Part shown: positions 50,131-58,412 of the stretch, one piece after another | Layout: every line of letters begins with the position of its first letter | Numbering within the stretch: the stretch's first letter is position 1 | Origin: Parapedobacter indicus | GTDB lineage: Bacteria > Bacteroidota > Bacteroidia > Sphingobacteriales > Sphingobacteriaceae | Length of the DNA stretch: 64,000 bases | NCBI RefSeq assembly: GCF_900113765.1 | Contig: NZ_FOQO01000001.1 | Span: forward strand, 805,288-869,287 | Direction of reading: 5' to 3' | Notes under the pieces: generated by a model | Databases searched by the model: none | The model's input: the letters and a program-made list of their open reading frames with translations, nothing else | Told to the model about the DNA's origin: nothing | Translations under genes and position numbers: made by a program

Positions 50131-50697
50131 TTAGTATTTTAAGTTGGTAGTCCAATGTATGAGCTTGTACTTTGCCGACTTATTGAACCAGGTGAAGAAG
50201 TGTTCAATTGATTCAAAGCCGTCGTTTTGGGCGAAAACTTCCATTTCTTTCATTCCATACATCTCTTCGTCATCGCTGAAACCGTTGTCGAGGTAAAATG
50301 GAACGCAATCTTCGTAATCAGGCCTATTACCGATGTGAACAGACCTGCCATCGCTATCGTGGATTATTTGAACGTACTGAACACTCACGCATAGAATCAC
50401 CGGCGCGAAGCGGAAGTAATTCTTCGTTTGGTTGTTGATAGCGAAGTGGATCAAATTGCCGGCTTGCCATCTGTTGAATGGATCCTCTCGCATTGTGTGG
50501 AGTTTGGGTGCAACTGAATCTACAGGCATATCCCAATGGTTGCCAAACCGTAGCAGGTGATCGGTTGTACAAGCAACATAATCTTTGAACTCAACCACAT
50601 TAAACAAATGCTCCCATATCTTGTGAGGGAAGTACGTCGGCTGGCCAGCCCATTCTCCCATGTGCTTAGGCCATTTTTGCATGAATCCAAGGTTCAT
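50131..50697 (-). CDS. conserved phage protein, ASCH-like
   Basis: A 188-residue protein starting LGFMQKWPKHMGEWAGQPTYF, with LHTMREDPFNRWQAGNLIHFAINN and FRFAPVILCVSVQYVQII. The R-W-x-x-G-N plan is like ASCH/PUA-fold proteins that bind RNA or modified bases. Known to me as frequent in Bacteroidota phages. ATGA overlap with the 2OG-type gene upstream. Confidence 0.75.
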   Translation of the reverse strand: MNLGFMQKWPKHMGEWAGQPTYFPHKIWEHLFNVVEFKDYVACTTDHLLRFGNHWDMPVDSVAPKLHTMREDPFNRWQAGNLIHFAINNQTKNYFRFAPVILCVSVQYVQIIHDSDGRSVHIGNRPDYEDCVPFYLDNGFSDDEEMYGMKEMEVFAQNDGFESIEHFFTWFNKSAKYKLIHWTTNLKY

Positions 50698-51326
50698 TTC
50701 ATTGGGTGGTTACGTTCAACATTCCGTTCTTTCATTTCCCAATCGTAGTCCAGAAGATAGTTGTGACTATTTCCAACCAGATTGTATTGGTCCTTGCTGA
50801 TATTGACTTTGACGAACGACCTCAAAACCGGCCTATCGCTAACAGCGCATGCGTGTACAACGTATTGATCCAGCCGGTAAATCTTGAAGGGTTCAGTTTC
50901 ATACACCGAAAGGTCATTGGCGGCATTGAAGTATTTAAGCGCCTCTGCGTCGTCGTTGGGAGGGTCAGGTCGGCCATCCGTCCACACAGTTGGCAGCGTA
51001 TTGCACCATATGTAACTAATGTCGTCTGACCCAAACCCGTCTGAATGCCATCCGAGGCGGTTCAGGTTCGTTCCGGGGGCAACGAACATGTGTTTTGCGG
51101 TCAGGTAGATGTAATTTTCACAGAGGCCATACAGCTTGCCGCTGTGCCGGTAAAAATCCAGCTTGACAGCATCTATTATTGGTTCGAATATCGCTAACCT
51201 CGCGGGGATGCGGAATTCCAAACTTCCGGCCATCTTGATCGGTAAGTACTGGTAGTACATCATCTCCTCAACCTCGATAGGGTAGTGTCCCTTAAGTTGT
51301 ATAGGGGGCTGGTTGTATTTCTTCAT
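50694..51326 (-). CDS. 2OG-Fe(II) oxygenase-like phage protein
   Basis: A 210-residue protein with LNRLGWHSDGFG (H94-x-D96), then DQYVVHACAVSDRPVLRSFVKV (H158 and R169), in the order and spacing of the iron triad HxD...H and the oxoglutarate-binding Arg of double-stranded beta-helix dioxygenases. The target could be a nucleobase or a protein. No close family was recognised, so this rests on the motif alone. Confidence 0.68.
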   Translation of the reverse strand: MKKYNQPPIQLKGHYPIEVEEMMYYQYLPIKMAGSLEFRIPARLAIFEPIIDAVKLDFYRHSGKLYGLCENYIYLTAKHMFVAPGTNLNRLGWHSDGFGSDDISYIWCNTLPTVWTDGRPDPPNDDAEALKYFNAANDLSVYETEPFKIYRLDQYVVHACAVSDRPVLRSFVKVNISKDQYNLVGNSHNYLLDYDWEMKERNVERNHPMK

Positions 51327-51600
51327 CTTTCAATAATTCAAAAATGTGCATGCCTAGATCCATCCCGACGTGGATGTCTGCCCGGCCGATAAAGCGGAGC
51401 CGCTCGGGTGATTCTTTGATTTCCTGACCTGTTTTGTAGAGCCTGAAATGCCGATCAACTTCCGGAGCGTCCGTATCGACTATAGCCCAAATAGCTACGA
51501 AACCGTCCTGATTTTCGCCCATAATGACTTTAGCTGCGTAGGGCATTTTAATCGTCGATTCTTCCTTCATTGGAAGGATGTATTTGTAGATAGCTCTCAT
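51292..51600 (-). CDS. conserved phage protein, unknown function
   Basis: A 102-residue protein of a common phage plan: AIYKYILPM, IKMPYAAKVIMGENQDGFVAIWAIVD, then FRLYKTGQEI. Its end overlaps the next gene by 35 bases. Function unknown. Confidence 0.75.
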   Translation of the reverse strand: MRAIYKYILPMKEESTIKMPYAAKVIMGENQDGFVAIWAIVDTDAPEVDRHFRLYKTGQEIKESPERLRFIGRADIHVGMDLGMHIFELLKDEEIQPAPYTT

Positions 51601-51764
51601 TTTGTCTCCTTTTTCAAAGCGTCCATATTATCCTCGATGTAATCCTTCAGCGCGCCGCTGCACTTGTTTTCGTCGTACAGCCAGATGAGGTATTTTGCAG
51701 GCACATCGATAAGCCGTTTGCCTTTGTGGATGCCGAATGGCATGAGTGATGCGTCTGTCATCAT
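51597..51764 (-). CDS. DUF3820-type small protein
   Basis: A 55-residue protein with LMPFGIHKGKRLIDVPAKYL, IWLYDENKCSGALKDYIEDN. This is the signature of the DUF3820 family (MPFGK-KGK-DVP-YL-W), found in phages and bacteria with unknown function. ATGA overlap with the next gene. Confidence 0.8.
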   Translation of the reverse strand: MMTDASLMPFGIHKGKRLIDVPAKYLIWLYDENKCSGALKDYIEDNMDALKKETK

Positions 51765-51766
51765 GG

Positions 51767-51991
51767 TTAATCGCAATATGATCTGTTACAGTGAGGGCAT
51801 CCCGTGACTAATTGCGTTGAAGCCTTTTCAACAGAAATACCCGTTTTATATCTACCGTGATCTTTCTCGGAATAGATTTGCTGTTTGCATTTCCAGCATA
51901 TTCCATTAGAAGGGGCGAAGGCAGGACACTTGTTTTCCTGCTGGTAATTTTTCTGAGCTTTAATAGCCTCGTCAACGTTGAATGTGTTCAT
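51767..51991 (-). CDS. Cys-rich conserved phage protein
   Basis: A 74-residue protein with CPAFAPSNGICWKCKQQIYS and QLVTGCPHCNRSYCD. The three Cys pairs suggest a zinc ribbon. I recognise the ending as conserved in Bacteroidota mobile elements. Function unknown. Confidence 0.75.
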   Translation of the reverse strand: MNTFNVDEAIKAQKNYQQENKCPAFAPSNGICWKCKQQIYSEKDHGRYKTGISVEKASTQLVTGCPHCNRSYCD

Positions 51992-52181
51992 ATCCCAATA
52001 GTTTTTTGAATGCTCTTTTAACTGGTTGGAATTCGCGTTTAGCGTGGTTGGTGTCCATGGTAAGCAGCAAGCCGACGCATCGGATTAGTATGCTGGTGCT
52101 TATGAGAACAGCCCCCACAACGAATATAGGGTAGTAGGCGACTACTGCAGACCAAAGCAATATTTTACGTCCTCTTGTCAT
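51972..52181 (-). CDS. small membrane protein
   Basis: A 69-residue protein with hydrophobic segments (ILLWSAVVAYYPIFVVGAVL, then LIRCVGLLLTM) and a basic tail. Coupled by ATGA to the NUMOD4 gene. Confidence 0.67.
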   Translation of the reverse strand: MTRGRKILLWSAVVAYYPIFVVGAVLISTSILIRCVGLLLTMDTNHAKREFQPVKRAFKKLLGYEHIQR

Positions 52182-52669
52182 CCCCTTGATATGCTTTGTT
52201 CACTTGATACGTAACTGTAATTTCGATACTTAGGAAGACTATCTCGAAGTCCCATGGTGATAGCTTCGGGGGTCACCCCGAGCCGTTTTGAGAGAGATGT
52301 GATGCTTTCGTGAACCTCGCCAGTTTCGTTGTTTTTTACGGCCTTGGAATGCGCCGATCTGAATCGGTTCGTCGCGCGGACAATCATTATGTTATCGGCT
52401 CTGCAATTGGTCGGGTCACCATCCTTAAATTGCACCATTCCGTGCTGCTTACCTAGAAAGTGGTTCGCGACAAGTGTTGATATGGTAAAGGTCTTTAAAA
52501 CACCGCTCTTCGATAAGTTGACCTTCATTCTCACACATCCTTGAATATTCACGGACCGAGTGAGTTTCATCATTTTCGATTTGTTCAAATTCTTGACTCG
52601 TCCCTGGTTGGAAATCGAATACATCCCCTCATACCCTTTAATCTCCTTCCAAATTTCTGTCTGAATCAT
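52178..52669 (-). CDS. NUMOD4/HNH-like protein with degenerate HNH
   Basis: A 163-residue protein with the NUMOD4 start EIWKEIKGYEGMYSISNQGR, an HNH-like centre GMVQFKDGDPTNCRADNIMIV in which the metal His is replaced by Gln-Phe, and a C-terminal NUMOD1-like part (SLSKRLGVTPEAITMGL). Related proteins are phage homing endonucleases; loss of the His suggests binding without cutting. Start set by ATGA overlap. Confidence 0.8.
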   Translation of the reverse strand: MIQTEIWKEIKGYEGMYSISNQGRVKNLNKSKMMKLTRSVNIQGCVRMKVNLSKSGVLKTFTISTLVANHFLGKQHGMVQFKDGDPTNCRADNIMIVRATNRFRSAHSKAVKNNETGEVHESITSLSKRLGVTPEAITMGLRDSLPKYRNYSYVSSEQSISRG

Positions 52670-53043
52670 CGGGTACCTCCTTTCAGAAGCTCGGGATTGT
52701 CCCAAACATTACCAACTACTTTCACTTGATGAGCTTCAATGGATTCTCCGAACCAATGCGAGAAAGCCCATCCGTCCCGGTCTACTACATACGATGCGAA
52801 TCGTTCAGACCAGCTTATTGCCATGTGCTTTTCGGTTGGGGTGAATACTATGTCCCCCTCAAAAATCCTATACCCATCCTTGTCGGTTAGCCCGGTGAAT
52901 TGGCCGAGGGTTTCTCTTTGAATGCGCCACGTATCTATGCCGTTGCTAATAAACCAAGTATCGTCGTAGCCCTTGTGAGGCAACCCCTCCACCCACTCCC
53001 CATTTTCAGTCCTCTTACCACGGAAAAGTATCTCCCTCTTCAT
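52666..53043 (-). CDS. YopX-like protein
   Basis: A 125-residue protein with MKREILFRGKRTENGEWVEG, GQFTGLTDKDGYRIFEGDIV and a C-terminal VKVVGNVWDNPELLKGG. All are signatures of the YopX family of phage proteins (first named in SPbeta). Function unknown. Start set by ATGA overlap. Confidence 0.9.
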   Translation of the reverse strand: MKREILFRGKRTENGEWVEGLPHKGYDDTWFISNGIDTWRIQRETLGQFTGLTDKDGYRIFEGDIVFTPTEKHMAISWSERFASYVVDRDGWAFSHWFGESIEAHQVKVVGNVWDNPELLKGGTR

Positions 53044-53255
53044 CGAATCCTCCTTTCCCGTTCGCGGAGCATGGCTTCGGCGACCACATACGCCCATTGG
53101 GCAGCGCGATCTTCCGTGAGTTTATTATTTGGGTTGGCAAGCATTCCCTGCATGGCTTGACCAGCGAAGTGGTCACGTAACGTGATGCCCATCTGTGGCC
53201 TCATCCTTCCGTTAGGATCGACCATCGGGTACACGAACGGGTTGTCTGTTATCAT
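53040..53255 (-). CDS. conserved small phage protein
   Basis: A 71-residue protein with MGITLRDHFAGQAMQGMLAN and AQWAYVVAEAMLRERERR. The GITLRD-FA-QA phrase is common in phage proteins. Function unknown. Confidence 0.75.
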   Translation of the reverse strand: MITDNPFVYPMVDPNGRMRPQMGITLRDHFAGQAMQGMLANPNNKLTEDRAAQWAYVVAEAMLRERERRIR

Positions 53256-53271
53256 AATAATGGCCCTCTCT

Positions 53272-53676
53272 TTATATGTTCAAAAATTTCTTACTCACCT
53301 CGATCACCTTCTGGCATTGCTTCAGGTCAAGCCATCCGATACGAAAATCCTTTTGCGTGATCCCTAATTTTTTCGCCATCCATCGGTATGCTTGCGCTTT
53401 CGGCATATGGCCATTCTTCCAGATCGTGTCGAAATAGTAGGTGATATACCAGCGGGCTTCCCTTAATGCGTGGTTTGCGACACGGCCATAGGCTACCGTT
53501 GTGCCTTTGAATACCCCAACCCATGCGAAACAGGGTTCGCACGCCCAGACCGGGCTACTGTATTTTCCTGCAAAATATCGCTGTTCGTTAGTAAGCTTGG
53601 TTTTGCCTCCGCAATAGGGGCAGATCAACCCTTTGTTGATAAGCTTAATGTTAGGCGTTATAGTTAAAGTTTCCAT
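53272..53676 (-). CDS. DUF3268-type zinc-finger protein
   Basis: A 134-residue protein (frame open to 53697). It has LICPYCGGKTKL and VWACEPCFAWVGVF, two CxxC pairs, then ALREARWYITYYFDTIW and a YRWMAKKLGI helix. This matches the zinc-finger-containing DUF3268 family found in phages. Function unknown. Confidence 0.82.
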   Translation of the reverse strand: METLTITPNIKLINKGLICPYCGGKTKLTNEQRYFAGKYSSPVWACEPCFAWVGVFKGTTVAYGRVANHALREARWYITYYFDTIWKNGHMPKAQAYRWMAKKLGITQKDFRIGWLDLKQCQKVIEVSKKFLNI

Positions 53677-53749
53677 GTTTAAAATCGGGCCTTCCACCCG
53701 TTTGCAGTCTTTCCCGTTGTCCTACGCAAACCACAACATCCGAATCTAA

Positions 53750-54100
53750 TCAATACGGTTGATCGTCATCATCTTCGTAATCTAATTCTGTAGGCTGTTC
53801 CGCAACCTTCAACTGCAGCTGCTTTTCGGTAAACTGGCGGATATCCCAGCTGTCAATCGGCTTATTGTTCAGCTTTTCAGCTACGAACCGGGCAACCTCT
53901 TCCGTCACTGGGTTGATGGCGTATATGGCCGCGTGGTTGAAGAACCTACTGAACGGTGGATTGCTGGCTGTTTCCGGCACGTCCACACGAAGCATGTTGG
54001 TCCCTGCAATGTTTTGTTCAGTGCAAAGCCCGGCAATTTTGGAATGGCCGAAAAGTTCAACGATGCACCATAATTCGAATTTGTCTTGCTGTGTATTCAT
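53750..54100 (-). CDS. conserved phage protein, first main gene of the cassette
   Basis: A 116-residue protein with FELWCIVELFGHSKIAGLCT near the start and an acidic end (ELDYEDDDDQPY). The phrase ELFGHSKIAG is frequent in phage hypotheticals of several phyla. The frame is open to 54121. A terminator-like hairpin lies just upstream. Confidence 0.77.
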   Translation of the reverse strand: MNTQQDKFELWCIVELFGHSKIAGLCTEQNIAGTNMLRVDVPETASNPPFSRFFNHAAIYAINPVTEEVARFVAEKLNNKPIDSWDIRQFTEKQLQLKVAEQPTELDYEDDDDQPY

Positions 54101-54125
54101 AAAAGTGTTTTGTACGGTCAAAAAA

Positions 54126-54151
54126 CCGGGGGAGTATTGGGAAACCCCCGG
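54126..54151 (-). terminator. terminator-like hairpin in the cassette leader
   Basis: On the minus strand CCGGGGG and CCCCCGG pair across a 12-base loop and are followed by TTTTTGACC. It lies 26 bases upstream of the first main gene and 39 bases downstream of a 26-codon leader ORF, so it would act as an attenuator rather than an operon end. Confidence 0.6.
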
Positions 54152-54189
54152 CGCAATGCGCGCGCATCACTGCGGACGTATTGCATAAA

Positions 54190-54270
54190 CTAACCTAAAC
54201 TATGGATTCTTTGCGGTGAATATCCGCGTGTAACATATTCATTTCCAATACTTTTAGTTGCCTTACTCAT
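54190..54270 (-). CDS. 26-residue leader peptide or mini-protein
   Basis: MSKATKSIGNEYVTRGYSPQ followed by RIHSLG. The gene follows a copy of the phage leader motif by 18 bases. Its codons look like a selected protein rather than random sequence, with SPQRIHSLG resembling a conserved tail. It precedes a terminator-like hairpin, so it may be a leader peptide controlling the cassette, or simply a small gene. Confidence 0.5.
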   Translation of the reverse strand: MSKATKSIGNEYVTRGYSPQRIHSLG

Positions 54271-54288
54271 TGCCGCCCGGCTAAGGGT

Positions 54289-54300
54289 TGTTGCTGCGAT
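54289..54300 (-). repeat. phage leader motif ATCGCAGCAACA, copy 5 (minus strand)
   Basis: On the minus strand the 12-base core is intact, 18 bases before the 26-codon gene. Its reuse in the leftward cassette links that cassette to the rest of the phage. Confidence 0.55.
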
Positions 54301-54316
54301 ACCCGAACGACAAAAG

Positions 54317-54347
54317 CAAATGTCTGTAATAGTTTTGAAAAATCAAA
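54317..54347 (-). promoter_or_regulatory. candidate cassette promoter, leftward
   Basis: On the minus strand TTTG (54347-54344), 19 bases, then GACATTTG (54324-54317), one change from TAnnTTTG. A rightward TAGTTTTG box (54330-54337) overlaps it and might serve the scaffold gene. Confidence 0.4.
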
Positions 54348-54487
54348 GTATTAAATATACTTATAAATTTAAATCATCATAAATATCTTAAAATCAATTA
54401 AATAATATTGTATTTCAAACTAAAATAGAATCCAATGGATAATATAATGAGCTTTGAGTCTGATTGAATTAAACTCAAAAATTTATT

Positions 54488-55162
54488 ATGAAGGAAAAAA
54501 TCTTAGCCGCGCTCAAAACCAAGCATGCCGACACGATCAAGTCGCTGGGGTTGGGCGAAAAGGCACTCCTGGGGATAGCTGCAATGCTTGCTATAACCGT
54601 TACGGAGGAAAGCCAAATCGAAACCGTCGTTTCTTCCGATGGGGTCGCAGAAGCATTGAAAGGTGTGCAGGGCGAAGTTGACGGTCGCGTCACCGCAGCT
54701 GTGAAGAAGGCAACCGAGAAGAAGCCGGACGGGGGTGACGGCGATAATACCAAACCCAAAAAAGAAGATCCGAACGACAAGGGGGACGAAGATGATGTGA
54801 AATCGCTGCTTAAAACGCTTGTGAAGCAAAATGAGACGTTGACGGCAGAGATCAACAACATCAAGCAGGAAAAGACCACCAAAACGCTCAATCAGCGCAT
54901 CACCGATAAGCTGAAAGAGGCGAAGGTGGACGACGACTACATCACCGATCAACTCGACGGGCGGACATTCAACAGCGAGGATGAGGCAGACGCCTTCATC
55001 ACTAAAGCCACGGAATCATGGGGGAAATTGCAGCAGAAGTTTGCTAACGAAAAATTGGCGGAAGGGGCTGAAAAGCCGTTCATCACCAACTCGACCGGCG
55101 AATCTGACTTCATTACCAACTTGAAAGCCGCTGCGGCAACCGCTGTACCAAAGGAGAATTAA
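54488..55162 (+). CDS. scaffolding-like head protein
   Basis: A 224-residue protein: N-terminal helical part, a charged disordered linker (KPDGGDGDNTKPKKEDPNDK), a coiled coil (LKTLVKQNETLTAEINNIKQ), and a C-terminal helical end. Position directly before decoration and capsid genes, and this composition, fit a scaffold that shapes the procapsid. Upstream is 217 bases of AT-rich intergenic DNA. Confidence 0.75.
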   Translation: MKEKILAALKTKHADTIKSLGLGEKALLGIAAMLAITVTEESQIETVVSSDGVAEALKGVQGEVDGRVTAAVKKATEKKPDGGDGDNTKPKKEDPNDKGDEDDVKSLLKTLVKQNETLTAEINNIKQEKTTKTLNQRITDKLKEAKVDDDYITDQLDGRTFNSEDEADAFITKATESWGKLQQKFANEKLAEGAEKPFITNSTGESDFITNLKAAAATAVPKEN

Positions 55163-55190
55163 CCCCATTAATCACGAAAAACTTCAAAAA

Positions 55191-55769
55191 ATGAAATATG
55201 AAGTGAATGAGGCCGGTCCCGTCCGCGAAGAATTGTGGGACGAAAAGACCGTCCGAGTGCATACGGGTGGTTTCAACATCAATCCCAACGACTTCCCGCG
55301 AAGTGTCGAGTACATCAAGAAGGGAACGCCGCTGGCGATCGATTGGGCCACACGGAATGCTAAGCCGGTTAAGACGGTGACGCTCGCGGCTGCCCTCGAA
55401 GCAGATGATACCGAGGTGATCGTAAAAAAGAATCACACTTTCCTAGTGAACGAGCATGTTGGTAACGGCACCAAAGCCGCCACAATCTCGGCTATTGATT
55501 CGGTGGACACTGCCACGGATAAATTGACCATCAGCGCTGCGCTTGGTGCACTACCTGAAGGTACGGTCCTGACGATATCCACGGAGGCCGGCGACAACAA
55601 GGCGCTGCTGGTTGCGACCAAACTCAACTACGCAGACGTGAAGCTGGAGGGGCAACCCTCGGTTTCTGCGATCTACGCAGCTGACGAAGTGCGCGAAAGC
55701 AAGCTGCCGTATGCGTTAACCGATGCGATCAAGACATCCTTGACCGTGCGATTTTTGATCATCCCTTAA
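55191..55769 (+). CDS. head decoration or fibre-type protein
   Basis: A 192-residue beta-rich protein: FNINPNDFPRSVEYIKKGTP at the start, Ala/Thr/Val-rich central repeats (VTLAAALEADDTEVIVKKNH, DKLTISAALGALPEG), and ALTDAIKTSLTVRFLIIP at the end. Such proteins sit just before the major capsid gene in Bacteroidota siphophages and cover the capsid surface. Confidence 0.72.
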   Translation: MKYEVNEAGPVREELWDEKTVRVHTGGFNINPNDFPRSVEYIKKGTPLAIDWATRNAKPVKTVTLAAALEADDTEVIVKKNHTFLVNEHVGNGTKAATISAIDSVDTATDKLTISAALGALPEGTVLTISTEAGDNKALLVATKLNYADVKLEGQPSVSAIYAADEVRESKLPYALTDAIKTSLTVRFLIIP

Positions 55770-55781
55770 TCCATTCGAGCA

Positions 55782-56885
55782 ATGAAAACTATACTTCAGG
55801 AAATTTCGGAGGAAAAAAACTTCGATGCCTTCATCCAGGAACAGATGAAGATTTCCACTTACAAGCCCGAGTGGAAGAAGGAAATGGATACGGACTTCTC
55901 CGTATCGGGGGCCTACAACGAGTTCGTTGGCGAATACGCCGCTGCCCAAGCCGGTTCGATCATCGCAAAGAATGCCGACAAACCGCTTCGTGAGATGCCT
56001 GACCTCGGGTCGATCACCGGTACCATCGGCCGTTTGGGGGATCGCTGGCAACTGGACAACGACCGCCTTGACAAGCTCATGCAGCTTGAAGGCCGGTACC
56101 GTGGACGTGCCGGTAACTTCACCAGTGAGCGTAAATCATCCGAATGGCAGAAGGTGTTGAAATTCCTTTTCAACATGTATGAGCCAGCGGCTATCGCGCC
56201 TCACAAGCGCTTGGATCTGTTGTTCTACAACGGACTTTCCAATGGTAAGTACGAAGTAACGGTGGCCAACAATCCGGACGGTGTTCAGTGGGAACTTGAT
56301 CTCAAGATCCCTACATATCTATTGCGCGCATCGGACGTGCTGTTCAGTGACAAGGCGAACTCGGATCCAGTAGCGGTATTCCAATATGTGATACTGGCTT
56401 TGAGGGCAAAAGGCAAGTTGGTGGAGAAAATCCAGATGAACTTCAATACCGTTCAATTGGTATTGGAGTCTGCGAAGATCAAGGCTGCATTCTCAGTGGA
56501 CGTACCCAAAGGCCGTGTATCACCTTCGGGAATCATCTCGCTTGAGATGCTGAACGGCTACCTGAAAGTAGTCGGACTGCCGCCTATCGAGGTAGTGGAC
56601 GTGTTCGTCACTTTGCCTGGTACCAACCAGGAGCCAGTGAACGCCTTCAAGGATAATCGGGTCGTATTCCGTACCTCATCACCGGTTGCAAAACTGATGT
56701 TGAAGGATGCACTCGAATCCAAGGATCCGCACCCGAATAAGGTTTACACGGTTTACGAGGAAAACCTCATCTCCAGCTATCGCCGGGAAGAAGGTCGGTT
56801 TGTCGAGTACGAAATGAACGCGGTACCCGTGTTCAACGGCAAGAACGACATGGCCATCCTAAGGATTGACGAGAAAGCCGCGTAA
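55782..56885 (+). CDS. major capsid protein
   Basis: A 367-residue protein by position and plan: N-terminal EFVGEYAAAQAGSIIAKNAD, a long central beta part (TYLLRASDVLFSDKANSDPV) and the end EGRFVEYEMNAVPVFNGKND. It has no protease or separate scaffold domain. It would form the icosahedral shell. The fold is presumed HK97-like. Confidence 0.85.
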   Translation: MKTILQEISEEKNFDAFIQEQMKISTYKPEWKKEMDTDFSVSGAYNEFVGEYAAAQAGSIIAKNADKPLREMPDLGSITGTIGRLGDRWQLDNDRLDKLMQLEGRYRGRAGNFTSERKSSEWQKVLKFLFNMYEPAAIAPHKRLDLLFYNGLSNGKYEVTVANNPDGVQWELDLKIPTYLLRASDVLFSDKANSDPVAVFQYVILALRAKGKLVEKIQMNFNTVQLVLESAKIKAAFSVDVPKGRVSPSGIISLEMLNGYLKVVGLPPIEVVDVFVTLPGTNQEPVNAFKDNRVVFRTSSPVAKLMLKDALESKDPHPNKVYTVYEENLISSYRREEGRFVEYEMNAVPVFNGKNDMAILRIDEKAA

Positions 56886-56888
56886 ACG

Positions 56889-57212
56889 ATGGCGCTGGCA
56901 GAGTTCATAAAGAAGAAGCTGCGAAAGTTCAAACTCCAGATTGAGGATGATGAACTGACGGTTAAGCTCGCCGAACTGGGTGGAAACCCGGAAGGCGAGC
57001 TCACGCCGTCATCCATGTTGATCGCTAAGCAAGTCTTTGTATCCGTTATTCCCGAATTGCTGCTTGAACCGGATATCTCCCAGGGAGATTTCTCCCGGAA
57101 ATATAATATGGACGGGATACGGACCTATTACAGCATGCTTTGCGACGAACTCGGTGTAGAGAACAAACTTGCGCCGCAACCGAAAGTCTACGACGCTTCA
57201 AACCGCTGGTAG
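56889..57212 (+). CDS. head-tail connector-like protein
   Basis: A 107-residue mostly helical protein (LAEFIKKKLRKFKLQIEDDE, RKYNMDGIRTYYSMLCDELG). Position after the capsid gene suggests an adaptor of the head-tail joint. No clear homologue. Confidence 0.68.
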   Translation: MALAEFIKKKLRKFKLQIEDDELTVKLAELGGNPEGELTPSSMLIAKQVFVSVIPELLLEPDISQGDFSRKYNMDGIRTYYSMLCDELGVENKLAPQPKVYDASNRW

Positions 57213-57213
57213 G

Positions 57214-57549
57214 ATGGACAACTACGCACACAAGCTCTTTTTCATCCCTTCAGGCGATCCCTACAAGGATAGCCAGGGTAATTGGGTCAATCCCGCCGAA
57301 AGTACGGAATGGCTTCCAGCCACCGACATGGAGGTGGATTGCCGCGATCAGCCCAACGACAAAGGCACTTCAACCACTGTTGTGGATGGCGATGTTTTGG
57401 AGTTTGGGTCGATTGTCTTCTGCGAGCTCGATATCCCGAATCTGAAAAGAGGGGATAGGATCCGGGTTATCATGGATGGAGCTGTGAGGCTGGTAGGCGC
57501 GGTAAAAAGGTTCAGTAGGGACTATTTCCATTGCAGGATCTGGGTATGA
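57214..57549 (+). CDS. head closure-like protein
   Basis: A 111-residue beta protein (MDNYAHKLFFIPSGDPYKDS, then LDIPNLKRGDRIRVIMDGAV). The ATG at 57214 lies 1 base after the upstream stop; the frame stays open farther up. Role as stopper between connector and tail is inferred from gene order. Confidence 0.65.
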   Translation: MDNYAHKLFFIPSGDPYKDSQGNWVNPAESTEWLPATDMEVDCRDQPNDKGTSTTVVDGDVLEFGSIVFCELDIPNLKRGDRIRVIMDGAVRLVGAVKRFSRDYFHCRIWV

Positions 57550-57995
57550 TACAGCCAACATTCAATAGGGAAGATATCCAAAGAGCCCTCAAACAGAATT
57601 TCAGGGACAAGCTGTACAGGATTTTCCTGCGCGGTTTGCGGCTTGTGGGAGAGAAAGCAGTGGCGCATGCTCGCGGATTAAACACCTATATGGATCAAAC
57701 CGGAAACCTACGCAGCTCGATTGGATATGCCATTTATCATGATGGAACCTTGGTAGAGCGGAATTTCCGTCAGGTGATCGGCGGCGCTGAGGGTGTGTCT
57801 GAAGGTGAACGACATGCCGCCAGTAATGTCCCACGGAGCGGATTCGCATTGGTAGTGGTTGCCGGCATGGACTACGCTATGGCAGTGCAATCACGTGGTC
57901 TGGACGTATTGGACGGGGCAGAGCTGGAGGCCGAGAAGGAACTGGATAGATACATGAGAAGTATCACAGATCAGATCAATAGGTGGGCTGCATGA
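57546..57995 (+). CDS. tail completion-like protein, HK97 gp10 type
   Basis: A 149-residue protein with LVGEKAVAHARGLNTYMDQT, GNLRSSIGYAIYHDG and a C-terminal helix. The plan Y-DQTG-NLRSSIGY is seen in minor tail proteins of the gp10 type. Start set by the ATGA overlap. Confidence 0.75.
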   Translation: MIQPTFNREDIQRALKQNFRDKLYRIFLRGLRLVGEKAVAHARGLNTYMDQTGNLRSSIGYAIYHDGTLVERNFRQVIGGAEGVSEGERHAASNVPRSGFALVVVAGMDYAMAVQSRGLDVLDGAELEAEKELDRYMRSITDQINRWAA

Positions 57996-58381
57996 TGAGA
58001 ACGACGCTTGACATAACCGAGATCCTTTACGGCCTTGTAAACGTGCCGGAGGTAACCGCGATAATAAGCGGATCCACTTACCGGGACGAAAGACCGGAGA
58101 ATTCAGCCGTTCAGGACGTGGTCTGCACTTCGACCACCGTGGACAATGAGCCCTTCCAGGAAGGAGTCGGTTACGTCAACATCCATGATCCCGGCACTAT
58201 GCCAAATCATGTATGGTTCAAGACCGTTACAGGCATCATCGTACCGATCCTGAAAAGCCACTATGTCCGCAATGACTACAGCCTTCTGGTGACAAACGCA
58301 GCGGGGCCGATCAAGCAGGAAAAGCAGCAAGGATACTTTATGAGCATCCGCGTACGGCTGAAGCTGTATTACAACAATTAA
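57992..58381 (+). CDS. tail terminator-like protein
   Basis: A 129-residue protein (MMRTTLDITEILYGLVNVPE), with VGYVNIHDPGTMPNH and FMSIRVRLKLYYNN. The order after a gp10-like gene and before the major tail protein suggests the gp17/U-like tail terminator. Coupled by ATGA. Confidence 0.65.
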   Translation: MMRTTLDITEILYGLVNVPEVTAIISGSTYRDERPENSAVQDVVCTSTTVDNEPFQEGVGYVNIHDPGTMPNHVWFKTVTGIIVPILKSHYVRNDYSLLVTNAAGPIKQEKQQGYFMSIRVRLKLYYNN

Positions 58382-58412
58382 CAGAATTATTTACCACTAA
58401 GATCATAAGGAA

